Assembly (NCBI RefSeq): GCF_900129135.1
Contig: NZ_FQVI01000022.1
Location: forward strand, 1 to 64,000
Source of the DNA: Lactonifactor longoviformis DSM 17459
Lineage (GTDB): Bacteria; Bacillota; Clostridia; Lachnospirales; Lachnospiraceae
Length of the DNA stretch: 64,000 nt
Reading direction: 5' to 3'
The notes under the pieces were generated by a model. That model was not told the origin of the DNA, did no database searches, and saw only the letters and a list, made by a program, of their open reading frames with translations. A program made the position numbers and the translations under genes. Shown one piece after another: positions 16,449 to 24,236 of the stretch. Each line of letters starts with the position of its first letter. Position 1 is the stretch's first letter.

Positions 16449-16531
16449 ATAGTTAAGAGAATTCCGTTGAGTGAATATGAATTATATGATAAGATTAGAT
16501 CATACAAAACAAAGAGAATGGAGCGATGCAT

Positions 16532-17140
16532 ATGATGGGAAACAGAGTTATTACTATTGGCAGACAATATGGAAGCAACGGCAGAATTATAGCTCAGAAA
16601 CTGGCAGAAAGGCTGGGAATCCATTATTATGACCGTGAGCTTGTGGATTTGGCTGGTCAGAACAGTTCCATACCTTACGAAGAATTGCGAAAAGTAGATG
16701 AAAAACGGGCCAACCCCTGGCGATATCCGGTTGAGGATGATGTGCAGATGGAACGCAGATTCCGGTTTGAACCAATGAATGACGTTTTATTCAGCGAGCA
16801 GTCCAAGGTAATCCGCGACCTGGCCAAAAAAGAAGACTGTGTCATTGTGGGAAGGTGTGCAGATTACGTACTGAGAGCTTATCCCTCTTGCATCAAAGTA
16901 TTTATATACGGAGCATTGGAAGAGAGGATCAAGGTAATTATGGAACGGGCTTCTGTGGACGAGAAGGAGGCAGCCACACTGATCCGGAAGATGGATAAGC
17001 AGAGAAGGTACTATTATAATTATTATACAGATGAGAAGTGGGGGGATTTGAGCCGGTATGATTTATCCGTGGACAGCTGCCGGTTTGGAATTGAGGGGAC
17101 TCTGGATATTCTGGAGGCTGCTTACCGCACGGGAAAATAA
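16532..17140 (+). CDS. cytidylate kinase-like family protein
   Basis: The 202-residue P-loop kinase-like protein starts VITIGRQYGSNGRIIAQKLA, where the glycine-rich loop GRQYGSNGR replaces a standard Walker A. It contains CVIVGRCADYVL and FIYGALEERIKVIMER, which match the AAK/Cytidylate_kin2 family common in Clostridia. The true substrate is not known; CMP kinase activity should not be assumed. The ATG at 16532 is preferred to the one at 16526 because GGAG then sits eight bases upstream. Confidence 0.82.
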   Translation: MMGNRVITIGRQYGSNGRIIAQKLAERLGIHYYDRELVDLAGQNSSIPYEELRKVDEKRANPWRYPVEDDVQMERRFRFEPMNDVLFSEQSKVIRDLAKKEDCVIVGRCADYVLRAYPSCIKVFIYGALEERIKVIMERASVDEKEAATLIRKMDKQRRYYYNYYTDEKWGDLSRYDLSVDSCRFGIEGTLDILEAAYRTGK

Positions 17141-17178
17141 AGTTATTTACAGGAATTTACAAAGTAAGGTTTGGGCAT

Positions 17179-17211
17179 AATGGACTATAGTACAAATTAT
17201 AGTCCATTTTC
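17179..17211 (+). terminator. terminator after the cytidylate kinase-like gene
   Basis: AATGGACTATA and TATAGTCCATT form an 11-bp stem followed by TT and a T-rich stretch. Confidence 0.75.
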
Positions 17212-17293
17212 TATTTGAGGTGAAGGCAAGGCCTGTGTTTTTTAGAGAAATAAAAAATTAATTCTGTTTATAAAACCTTCAGAAAAAATACCA

Positions 17294-17321
17294 TTGTATC
17301 TTAGCGGCCCTATGATATAAT
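17294..17321 (+). promoter_or_regulatory. promoter of the HAAS-type gene
   Basis: TTGTAT (17294-17299) and a perfect TATAAT (17316-17321) are 16 bases apart. Confidence 0.6.
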
Positions 17322-17446
17322 AACAGAAATGAAGCAAGTGATGGCATTCGGCGAATGGGCGGAATATGTATCCCAGAGCTGTGAATGCAGACAGCAGATT
17401 AGACAGAACCATGAGTTACCGCAGGAAAGGATGGAAAGTCACTCAA

Positions 17447-17872
17447 ATGAGTAAAGGGGAATTTTTAGATACTTTAAGAAGTAAGTTAACCGGGGAAATC
17501 CCTCCGGGGAAAGTAAGAGAGAACATAGATTACTACAGCCAGTATATTAATGATAAAGTTAGAACGGGCATTGCCGAGCAGGATGTGATACAGATGCTGG
17601 GAGATCCCCTTCTGATAGCAAGGACAATTATCGATACGCAGGGATGCAGTGAGGCCACTGACAGCGGCACTGCGTATTCCTATGAGACAGATCCGCAGGA
17701 ATCCCGGGGCAGATCTTTTGGCCGGAGCAAAACAATGAAAACCTGGCAGATCTTGGTAATCGTATTAGTGATCCTGGCAGTGCTGTTCAGCATTCTGCGG
17801 GTTTTGATTCCGATTATACTGCCGATTGTGTTAATTGGCTTTGTGATTTCATATTTTTCAAAAAGACGGTAG
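17447..17872 (+). CDS. HAAS/DUF1700-type membrane protein
   Basis: The 141-residue product begins MSKGEFLDTLRSKLTGEIPP with VRENIDYYSQYIND and DVIQMLGDPLLIARTII, the typical helical HAAS domain. A linker and one strongly hydrophobic helix follow (about residues 105-135). Such proteins often partner PadR regulators as membrane-linked sensors or anti-regulators; no padR is adjacent. The ATG at 17447 is chosen because the family starts there; an upstream in-frame ATG at 17366 would add 27 unrelated residues. Confidence 0.8.
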   Translation: MSKGEFLDTLRSKLTGEIPPGKVRENIDYYSQYINDKVRTGIAEQDVIQMLGDPLLIARTIIDTQGCSEATDSGTAYSYETDPQESRGRSFGRSKTMKTWQILVIVLVILAVLFSILRVLIPIILPIVLIGFVISYFSKRR

Positions 17873-17874
17873 TA

Positions 17875-17907
17875 AAAAGGGGATTGTCTGTAAGGCGGTC
17901 CCTTTTT
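17875..17907 (+). terminator. terminator after the HAAS-type gene
   Basis: AAAAAGGGGA pairs with TCCCTTTTT around a 14-base loop, and the final T run acts as the release tract. Confidence 0.75.
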
Positions 17908-17948
17908 GAAAACTCAGATTTTTCATGCTTCGTCATAAATACAAAGAG

Positions 17949-17979
17949 AAATAGCCGGTAGGGGAGCTACCGGCTATTT
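17949..17979. other. 13-bp perfect hairpin in the gap before the Asn/Ser-rich gene
   Basis: AAATAGCCGGTAG and CTACCGGCTATTT form a perfect stem with a five-base loop. Only three T follow, so it is terminator-like but weak. The rest of 17908-18202 is very AT-rich, with a TATAAT at 18061-18066 that may be the -10 of the next gene. Confidence 0.5.
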
Positions 17980-18202
17980 CGAGGGGAGTATAAATAATTA
18001 AATAAGGGGTTATAATGTAAAAAAAATTTTTTGAAGGGTAAATTCTTTTTACTAGATTATTATAATATAAAAGGAAGAAAAAAGCAATAATTTAATTTAT
18101 TTTTGTACCTTAAAGTATTTGGCAGGATTTATGAGGAATATTTCCCGGATAACAAGGAATAATAAGAACGTAACAAAAAACGTTATTCAGGAGGTAGTAA
18201 TT

Positions 18203-18454
18203 ATGTCCAAAAATTACAGTGACGAAACATCAACCAAAAACAAAATGAACAACGAGTACAATAACCAGTCTTCCAACTACTCAAACAGCGAGAGCAATTC
18301 CCAGAACAATAACTCTCAGTACAACAACTCCCAGAACAGAAGCTCTCAGAACAGCAATTCTCAGAACAACAATTCTCAGAACAGCAATTCTCAGAACAAA
18401 AGCTCTAACAAATCTTCAAATAAGAGCTCTAACAACGCAGAATCCAGATTCTAA
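18203..18454 (+). CDS. Asn/Ser/Gln-rich low-complexity small protein
   Basis: The 83-residue product is nearly all Asn, Ser, Gln and Lys, with repeated NSQN units, and has no hydrophobic segment or signal peptide. The DNA has a 15-bp unit beginning CAATTCTCAGAACA repeated at 18355, 18370 and 18385, with decayed copies on both sides. CAGGAGG lies eight bases before the ATG and a strong terminator follows, so expression looks real. An upstream TTG at 18119 is less likely. The composition recalls prion-like or desiccation-type disordered proteins; I do not know its role. Confidence 0.75.
   Translation: MSKNYSDETSTKNKMNNEYNNQSSNYSNSESNSQNNNSQYNNSQNRSSQNSNSQNNNSQNSNSQNKSSNKSSNKSSNNAESRF
18291..18440 (+). 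repeat. degenerate 15-bp coding tandem repeat
   Basis: The unit CAATTCTCAGAACAA encodes NSQNN or NSQNS and is clearest at 18355-18399. Flanking copies are diverged. The repeat expands the Asn/Ser/Gln-rich protein in frame. Confidence 0.7.
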
Positions 18455-18463
18455 TCTTGGACG

Positions 18464-18499
18464 TAAAGGCGCAGCAACGTAAGTTGCCGCGCCTTTTTT
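18464..18499 (+). terminator. terminator after the Asn/Ser/Gln-rich gene
   Basis: AAAGGCGC-A-GCAAC and GTTGC-C-GCGCCTTT pair around a GTAA loop with one mismatch, then a run of T. Confidence 0.9.
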
Positions 18500-18564
18500 C
18501 CGTTTGGGAGCTCACACAGGTAAATTTTCTCAACATATACTGAAAGAAAAAGGATAAATTTGGT

Positions 18565-18894
18565 ATGGTAACAGTAGACACAATTTCAGTAAGTATGTTA
18601 GACAGCTATTGCGGTGATAATAGCGTTATTATTATAGATTTGCGCTCCAGAGAGGAATTTGAAGAGAGTCATTTTAAAGGAGCTGTGAACATTCCCTACG
18701 AAGAATTAGAATATGCTAAAAGGTTTCCAAAAAGCAAGACATTGATTCTTTATTGTGACAGAGGGGGTGCCAGTCTGTTCGCTGCCCGGGAATTGATGAA
18801 AAAAGGGTATCGGACAAAGTCTGTCGTTGGCGGATTTCGGGCTTATAAAGGACCTAACTTGTATTTTGGCGGTAATCATAGTAGAATGAGGTAA
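18565..18894 (+). CDS. rhodanese-like domain protein
   Basis: The 109-residue protein is a single rhodanese domain. IIIDLRSREEFEESHFKGAVNIP is the N-terminal half (split here as a description of residues 21-43), and the active-site Cys is in ILYCDRGG, followed by VVGGFRAYKG. It should carry sulfur as a persulfide, but the acceptor is unknown. AAGGATAAATTTGGT precedes the ATG. It is the first gene of a run reaching yfcE and an RNA methyltransferase, with gaps of about 20 bases. Confidence 0.85.
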   Translation: MVTVDTISVSMLDSYCGDNSVIIIDLRSREEFEESHFKGAVNIPYEELEYAKRFPKSKTLILYCDRGGASLFAARELMKKGYRTKSVVGGFRAYKGPNLYFGGNHSRMR

Positions 18895-18918
18895 TAACTG
18901 TTCAAAGGAGAAACTTTT

Positions 18919-19461
18919 ATGAAATACTTGATTGCTTCAGATATTCATGGGTCAGCCTACTATTGCAGGAAGATGCTGAAGGCCTATGAACAGGAAGGTG
19001 CAGATAAAATACTTCTATTGGGTGATCTTTTATACCATGGGCCGCGCAATGATCTGCCCAGGGAATATGCTCCCAAGGAAGTAATTCATATGCTGAACAA
19101 TTATAAACAGAAAATTTACAATGTGAGAGGTAACTGTGACGCGGAGGTAGACCAGATGGTTCTGGAATTTCCTGTGATGGCGGATTACTGCATTATAATA
19201 GAAGAAACGCGAACTATTTATGCGACCCATGGCCATATTTATAACCAGGATCATCTGCCCCCGCTGCAGGATGGGGATGTGCTTCTGCACGGTCACACTC
19301 ACGTACTTAAGGCAGAGCGAAGGACAGGCTATACGCTTTTGAATCCAGGAAGTGTATCCCTTCCGAAGGAAGGGAATATTCCCACCTATGCTGTGTTAGA
19401 GAATGGAAGGTTCAGCATCAAGGGATTTGACGGAACCGTGGTGAAAGAGATTCAATTATAA
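18919..19461 (+). CDS. yfcE: YfcE-type metallophosphoesterase
   Basis: The 180-residue enzyme has the calcineurin-like motifs in order: SDIHGS, LLGDLLYHGP, VRGNCD, THGH and LHGHTH. These bind two metal ions. It matches phosphodiesterase YfcE (MJ0936 family) in length and motif spacing. The biological substrate is not established. It sits between the rhodanese gene and an RNA methyltransferase in one operon, preceded by AAAGGAG. Confidence 0.88.
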   Translation: MKYLIASDIHGSAYYCRKMLKAYEQEGADKILLLGDLLYHGPRNDLPREYAPKEVIHMLNNYKQKIYNVRGNCDAEVDQMVLEFPVMADYCIIIEETRTIYATHGHIYNQDHLPPLQDGDVLLHGHTHVLKAERRTGYTLLNPGSVSLPKEGNIPTYAVLENGRFSIKGFDGTVVKEIQL

Positions 19462-19481
19462 TTAAGAAAAAGAGGACAAGA

Positions 19482-20636
19482 ATGGAACGATTGGAATTAA
19501 TTGCCCCCTGCCATTTTGGGCTGGAGGCCGTACTGAAAAGAGAAATCATAGATTTGGGGTATGACATCAGCCAGGTGGAGGACGGAAAGGTGACTTTTTG
19601 GGGGGATGCAGAGGCAATAGCCTATGCCAATGTATTTCTCAGGACTGCAGAGAGAGTAATGATTAAAGTAGGAAAGATAAAGGCGACAACGTTCGAGGAA
19701 CTTTTTGATAAGACAAAGGAGCTTCCCTGGGAAAACTTTATACCCAAGGACGGGAAGTTTTGGGTGGCGAAGGCAAATTCTATAAAGAGTAAGCTGTACA
19801 GCCCGTCAGATATACAGAGTATTATGAAAAAAGCAATTGTCGAGCGTTTAAAGGGAAAATACCACGTAGCATGGTTTGAGGAAGACGGTCCCAGCTATCC
19901 TATTCGTGTATCTTTTCTAAAAGATGTGGCTACTATAGGGCTTGATACTACCGGAACTTCTCTTCATAAGCGGGGATACCGGCAGTTGACTGCCAAGGCT
20001 CCTATTACAGAGACACTTGCAGCAGCTTTACTTATGCTCACCCCCTGGAAGAAAGACAGAATCCTGGTAGATCCGTTCTGCGGCAGCGGCACATTTCCTA
20101 TAGAAGCCGCTATGCTGGCGGCAGACATGGCCCCGGGTATGAACCGCTCCTTTCTGGCAGAAGACTGGAAAAATGTAGTGGGCAGAAAGTATTGGTATGA
20201 TGCTGCTAATGAAGCGAGGGAACGGATGGATACGAAGATAGACGTGGATATCCAGGGATATGATATCGACGGCGACGTGGTTCGATCTGCAAGAGAGAAT
20301 GCCAGAGCCGCAGGTGTAGAGCATCTGATACATTTTCAGCAGAGGGAAGTGAGCCAACTTCGGCATCCTAAGAAATATGGATTCCTGATAACCAATCCTC
20401 CTTACGGAGAACGTTTGGAGGAACGGAGCGAGCTGCCGGGCCTGTATACAGAGATAGGGGAGAGCTTTGCAGCACTTGATTCCTGGTCCATGTACCTAAT
20501 CACCAGCTATGAGGATGCAGAGAAATACATTGGCAGAAAAGCAGATAAAAACAGGAAAATTTATAATGGGATGCTGAAGACATATTTCTATCAGTTTCTG
20601 GGGCCGAAGCCTCCCAAAAAGACAAAACCGGAATAA
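19482..20636 (+). CDS. THUMP-domain class I RNA methyltransferase (RlmL/YpsC-like)
   Basis: The 384-residue protein has an N-terminal THUMP-type RNA-binding region (about residues 1-155) and a Rossmann methyltransferase domain with DPFCGSGTFPIEAA and the N6/N2 amino-methylation motif TNPPYGERL. It corresponds to the N-terminal half of RlmL and to Bacillus YpsC, predicted 23S rRNA guanine-N2 methyltransferases. The exact target base is inferred. AGAGGAC precedes the ATG. Confidence 0.88.
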   Translation: MERLELIAPCHFGLEAVLKREIIDLGYDISQVEDGKVTFWGDAEAIAYANVFLRTAERVMIKVGKIKATTFEELFDKTKELPWENFIPKDGKFWVAKANSIKSKLYSPSDIQSIMKKAIVERLKGKYHVAWFEEDGPSYPIRVSFLKDVATIGLDTTGTSLHKRGYRQLTAKAPITETLAAALLMLTPWKKDRILVDPFCGSGTFPIEAAMLAADMAPGMNRSFLAEDWKNVVGRKYWYDAANEARERMDTKIDVDIQGYDIDGDVVRSARENARAAGVEHLIHFQQREVSQLRHPKKYGFLITNPPYGERLEERSELPGLYTEIGESFAALDSWSMYLITSYEDAEKYIGRKADKNRKIYNGMLKTYFYQFLGPKPPKKTKPE

Positions 20637-20682
20637 AATTGAGCTTCCCATAAAGAAGGCAGTTCCATGTTGATAAAAGCAG

Positions 20683-20711
20683 TTGTCCTGCCCCTGGAAT
20701 TGTGGTAAAAT
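20683..20711 (+). promoter_or_regulatory. promoter of rdgB
   Basis: TTGTCC (20683-20688) and TAAAAT (20706-20711) are 17 bases apart with a TGTGG just before the -10. It provides a second start within the housekeeping run. Confidence 0.5.
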
Positions 20712-20747
20712 TCTTGCAAGTATTATATAAAAGAAGAAGGTGCAGGA

Positions 20748-21362
20748 ATGAGTCGTATTATATTTGCAACCGGCAATGAGGGTAAAATGCGTGAAATCCG
20801 GGAAATCCTCAAGGACCTGAATATGGATATACTGTCAATGAAAGAGGCTGGTATTGAACTTGATATTGTAGAAGACGGAAGCTCGTTTGAAGAGAATGCA
20901 TTGATCAAAGCCAAAGCCATTGCGCAGACAGATGTGTGCAGGGCACACGGAGACATTGTACTGGCGGATGATTCCGGGCTGGAGGTTGATTATCTGAATC
21001 TGGAACCTGGAATTTATTCTGCCCGGTACATGGGAGAGGATACTTCTTACAGAATTAAAAATCAGAATATTATCCAACGCCTGGATGGAGTCCCGGAGGA
21101 TAAGAGAACTGCCAGATTTGTCTGTGCTATAGGTGCGGTTTTTCCTGATGGCAGGGTAATTACTACCAGAGGAACCATCGAAGGGATCATCGGCTGGGAG
21201 GAGAGGGGAAGCAATGGGTTTGGATATGATCCCATCTTCTATCTGCCGGAATATGGATGCAGTACTGCCGAACTGCCTATGGATGTTAAAAATAAACTGA
21301 GCCACCGCGGAAATGCTCTGCGGGCACTGAAAGAAAAGATGTGTCGGGAACATCTTATGTAA
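20748..21362 (+). CDS. rdgB: XTP/dITP diphosphatase (non-canonical purine NTP pyrophosphatase)
   Basis: The 204-residue HAM1/RdgB family enzyme opens with IIFATGNEGKMREIREIL. It has the catalytic Glu in SSFEENALIKA, the Asp pair in VLADDSGLEVD, and GSNGFGYDPIFYLPE and LSHRGNALRAL near the end. It hydrolyses dITP, ITP and XTP to monophosphates, keeping deaminated purines out of nucleic acids. It lies 18 bases before a second phosphoesterase gene, a pairing common in Clostridia. Confidence 0.95.
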   Translation: MSRIIFATGNEGKMREIREILKDLNMDILSMKEAGIELDIVEDGSSFEENALIKAKAIAQTDVCRAHGDIVLADDSGLEVDYLNLEPGIYSARYMGEDTSYRIKNQNIIQRLDGVPEDKRTARFVCAIGAVFPDGRVITTRGTIEGIIGWEERGSNGFGYDPIFYLPEYGCSTAELPMDVKNKLSHRGNALRALKEKMCREHLM

Positions 21363-21380
21363 ACAGGGAGGGGGCTGCGG

Positions 21381-21866
21381 ATGAAGATATTAGTGGTTAG
21401 TGATACCCACGGACGGGAACGGAATCTGGAACGGGTACTGGAGAAAGTTGCTCCGGTAGACGCGCTGATTCATCTGGGAGATGTAGAAGGCCATGAGGAT
21501 TATATAGAATGCCTGGCGGGGTGTCCTGCCTATATTGTCTCCGGAAACAATGATTTTTTTTCTGATTTGCCCAGAGAAAGGGAAATTCAGCTGGGAAATT
21601 ACAAAGCACTGCTGACTCACGGTCATTATTACGGCGTTTCCATGGGAACAGAGCGGCTGGAGGAAGAAGGGAGAGTTCGGGGGGTACAGATCGTAATGTA
21701 TGGTCATACGCACAGGCCTTTGATTGAACAGCTGGAGGATATCACGATCCTGAACCCGGGGAGCCTGTCATATCCCAGACAGATAGGAAGGGAACCCAGC
21801 TTTCTTATCATGGAGATTGACAGAAAAGGAGAGGCCCATTATACTATTAATTACCTGAAAAACTGA
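21381..21866 (+). CDS. metallophosphoesterase (YfcE/MJ0936 family)
   Basis: The 161-residue protein carries VVSDTHGRERN, HLGDVEGHEDY, VSGNNDFFSDLP, LTHGHYYGVS and MYGHTHRPL, the full di-metal motif set. It is shorter than the yfcE gene product 2 kb upstream and belongs to the sister group often found directly after rdgB. The substrate is unknown. AGGGAGGGG precedes the ATG. Confidence 0.88.
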   Translation: MKILVVSDTHGRERNLERVLEKVAPVDALIHLGDVEGHEDYIECLAGCPAYIVSGNNDFFSDLPREREIQLGNYKALLTHGHYYGVSMGTERLEEEGRVRGVQIVMYGHTHRPLIEQLEDITILNPGSLSYPRQIGREPSFLIMEIDRKGEAHYTINYLKN

Positions 21867-21909
21867 AAAAGTAAAATTAGAAAAATATGTATTTTGTTGA
21901 TTAAAAGTG

Positions 21910-21938
21910 TTGACATATGGAAAATGCTATGGTATATT
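21910..21938 (+). promoter_or_regulatory. strong promoter of the second tRNA cluster
   Basis: A consensus TTGACA (21910-21915) and TATATT (21933-21938) are exactly 17 bases apart, about 60 bases ahead of tRNA-Pro. Confidence 0.85.
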
Positions 21939-21998
21939 ATATCTTGCGTTGAGCAAAAAAAGAGGTAAAGTGAGCTCAGCAGACAACAAAATACATCT

Positions 21999-22073
21999 CG
22001 GGGTGTGGCTCAGCTTGGCTAGAGCGCCTGGTTTGGGACCAGGAGGTCGCAGGTTCGAATCCTGTCACCCCGA
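21999..22073 (+). tRNA. tRNA-Pro (anticodon TGG)
   Basis: Acceptor CGGGGTG pairs fully with CACCCCG. The anticodon stem CCTGG/CCAGG presents TGG. First of seven tRNAs. Confidence 0.95.
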
Positions 22074-22111
22074 CTGTCGTAAAGCAATCGCAATAGAAAC
22101 GACAACATTGT

Positions 22112-22182
22112 GCGGGTGTAGTTCAATGGTAGAACACTAGCCTTCCAAGCTAGATACGTGGGTTCGATTCCCATCACCCGCT
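22112..22182 (+). tRNA. tRNA-Gly (anticodon TCC)
   Basis: Acceptor GCGGGTG pairs with CACCCGC. The anticodon stem CTAGC/GCTAG frames TCC. 71 bases. Confidence 0.95.
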
Positions 22183-22207
22183 TCTCTAATCTCATTAGAG
22201 AGGAAAT

Positions 22208-22281
<74 letters not shown>

Positions 22282-22287
22282 TTGTAT

Positions 22288-22362
22288 GGTGGGTATAGCG
22301 CAGTTGGTTAGCGCGCCAGATTGTGGCTCTGGAGGCCAAGGGTTCGAATCCCTTTATCCACC
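22288..22362 (+). tRNA. tRNA-His (anticodon GTG)
   Basis: Acceptor GTGGGTA pairs with TATCCAC. The base before it is G and can face the C discriminator, the identity mark of tRNA-His. The anticodon is GTG. Confidence 0.95.
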
Positions 22363-22399
22363 TTGCGCTGTGTACTGATGAGTGTACAGCTTTTTTTAT

Positions 22400-22471
22400 T
22401 GGGCTATCGCCAAGCGGTAAGGCACAGGACTTTGACTCCTGCATTCGCTGGTTCAAATCCAGCTAGCCCAG
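22400..22471 (+). tRNA. tRNA-Gln (anticodon TTG)
   Basis: Acceptor TGGGCTA pairs with TAGCCCA, beginning with the T-A pair typical of Gln. The anticodon stem CAGGA/TCCTG frames TTG. Confidence 0.95.
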
Positions 22472-22509
22472 TTCTGGGACCTTGCCGATTGGAGACAGGA
22501 CCAGACTAT

Positions 22510-22582
22510 GGGATATTAGCTCAGTTGGTAGAGCACTTGACTTTTAATCAAGTTGTCCGGGGTTCGAATCCCCGATGTCTCA
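22510..22582 (+). tRNA. tRNA-Lys (anticodon TTT)
   Basis: Acceptor GGGATAT pairs with ATGTCTC using two G-T pairs. The anticodon stem CTTGA/TCAAG frames TTT. Confidence 0.92.
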
Positions 22583-22586
22583 TTGT

Positions 22587-22620
22587 AAAAGGTATAAACT
22601 TTTGGTTTATACCTTTTATT
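22587..22620 (+). terminator. hairpin terminator between tRNA-Lys and tRNA-Leu
   Basis: AAAAGGTATAAAC and GTTTATACCTTTT form a perfect 13-bp stem with a five-base loop. It should stop most transcripts of the six upstream tRNAs, so tRNA-Leu may depend on read-through or a separate promoter. Confidence 0.75.
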
Positions 22621-22688
22621 ATACGGCAAAGCCGTATGCCTGCCCGAAAGGGAAGCGTTCAAAAATGCTGCACAGTATAGAGCTATAT

Positions 22689-22768
22689 GCGGATATGGCG
22701 GAATTGGCAGACGCGCCAGATTTAGGTTCTGGTGGGAGACCGTGCAGGTTCAAGTCCTGTTATCCGCA
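22689..22768 (+). tRNA. tRNA-Leu (anticodon TAG)
   Basis: Acceptor GCGGATA pairs with TATCCGC. The anticodon stem CCAGA/TCTGG frames TAG. The variable arm is short for a class II tRNA. Confidence 0.92.
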
Positions 22769-22810
22769 GTACGTTTGGAAATAAGAAATGTTCAGCTTTT
22801 CTGAATGCAC

Positions 22811-22849
22811 AGAGTCTTTACCCAATGGTGGGGGAAGGCTCTTTTTTTC
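22811..22849 (+). terminator. terminator after tRNA-Leu
   Basis: AGAGTCTTTACCC pairs imperfectly with GGGGAAGGCTCT, followed by seven T. Confidence 0.75.
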
Positions 22850-22930
22850 TGTGCATTTTCTTGCATTTTCTATGGCTTATATCTATAATGTTTTTTATAA
22901 AATGAATGATAAAAGTGGAAGGGATGAAAT

Positions 22931-24043
22931 ATGCCGGTAAATATATTAGAGACAAAGCGCATGAATAAAGCCAGAATTGCCAGGTTTATATCTGTCCAGG
23001 GCAGTACCTCAAAGGCGGAGATCGCAAACAAACTAAATCTGAGTATGCCTACTACACTGCAGAATGTAAAGGAATTGGTAGAAGCAGGGATCGTGGCGGA
23101 GGAGGGGGAATATGAATCCACCGGCGGCAGAAAAGCAAAGGCTCTGTCAATTGTAAGGGATGCCGGGTATGCAGTCGGTGTTGACATTACAAATAACCAT
23201 ATTACTATGGTTATAGTAAATACAAGAAAAGAAATAATCCAATCAGACAGAATACGCCGGACTTTCCAAAATAGTATCCAATACTATGAGTGTCTGGAAC
23301 AGGGGATCCGGGAATTTATTATGAGGGCAGGGACAGAGAAAAGTAAGATCCTAGGGATTGGCTTTTCCCTTCCGGGTATTGTGGACAAAGCGCAAAAAAT
23401 CCTCATACGTTCCCATACACTAAATGTTGAGAATGTCAGCTTTCGAGATCTGGAAAGCTCCTTGGGGCTTCCATGCGAGCTGGAAAACGACGCAAACAGT
23501 GCAGCGTGTGCGGAGCTGGATGATAAAATCACGAATGCGGTTTATCTTTCTCTAAGTAATACAATCGGCGGTGCTATTTGCCTTCGGGGGCAGCTGTACA
23601 AAGGAGAAAATTTTAGAAGCGGGGAGTTTGGACATATGGTAATAGAGCGCGATGGCAGGACTTGCTATTGCGGAAAAAGAGGGTGTATTGACGCCTACTG
23701 TTCGGCAAAAATTCTGCAGGACTATGCCGGCGGCAGTCTGGAAGACTTTTTTGAGAAGGTAAGGCGGCAGGATGCTGAGGTTCAGGAAGTTTGGAATGAC
23801 TATCTGGACAGCCTGGCCATTGCAGTTACAAATCTGCGGATGGCCTTTGACTGCAGTATAGTTCTGGGAGGATATGTAGGAGGATACCTGGAAGAATTCA
23901 TGCCGGAGCTGGCAAAAAGAGTTTTGCAGGACAATAAGTTTGATTTGGATACCTCCTATCTTAAGACAGGGAAATATAAATTTGAAGCATCTGCGTATGG
24001 GGCTACATTGGGATTTGTGGATTCATTTTTTGATCATGTATAG
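22931..24043 (+). CDS. ROK-family transcriptional regulator (XylR/NagC type)
   Basis: The 370-residue protein has an N-terminal winged helix (STSKAEIANKLNLSMPTTLQ, residues 26-45) and a C-terminal ROK sugar-kinase fold. The fold carries VGVDITNNHI, GEFGHMVIE and the zinc motif CYCGKRGCIDAYC. Such proteins bind DNA and respond to a sugar or sugar phosphate. Its own terminator follows, and a polyol-type dehydrogenase gene comes next, a plausible target. GTGGAAGGG precedes the start. Confidence 0.88.
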   Translation: MPVNILETKRMNKARIARFISVQGSTSKAEIANKLNLSMPTTLQNVKELVEAGIVAEEGEYESTGGRKAKALSIVRDAGYAVGVDITNNHITMVIVNTRKEIIQSDRIRRTFQNSIQYYECLEQGIREFIMRAGTEKSKILGIGFSLPGIVDKAQKILIRSHTLNVENVSFRDLESSLGLPCELENDANSAACAELDDKITNAVYLSLSNTIGGAICLRGQLYKGENFRSGEFGHMVIERDGRTCYCGKRGCIDAYCSAKILQDYAGGSLEDFFEKVRRQDAEVQEVWNDYLDSLAIAVTNLRMAFDCSIVLGGYVGGYLEEFMPELAKRVLQDNKFDLDTSYLKTGKYKFEASAYGATLGFVDSFFDHV

Positions 24044-24050
24044 ATATGGT

Positions 24051-24097
24051 GTACAAAGGCATCTTCCTATATTGGGGAAGATGCCTTTGTACATTTT
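24051..24097 (+). terminator. terminator after the ROK regulator
   Basis: A perfect 17-bp stem (GTACAAAGGCATCTTCC and its complement) with an eight-base loop is followed by ATTTTT. Confidence 0.9.
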
Positions 24098-24236
24098 TAC
24101 TAAAAAAAGATATAATAATTGACTAATATATAGATTCTGCTGCAGGGGGATTGACATATATGGCATAATAGGCAATAATGAAATTACTTTGATAAAATGA
24201 TTTATAAAAGAAGAAATAAAACAGGGAGGAGACAAC

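Noticed and set aside
18291-18440. Short direct repeats considered as a CRISPR array
   Set aside because: The units are 15 bases without spacers and keep an open reading frame, so this is a coding tandem repeat.
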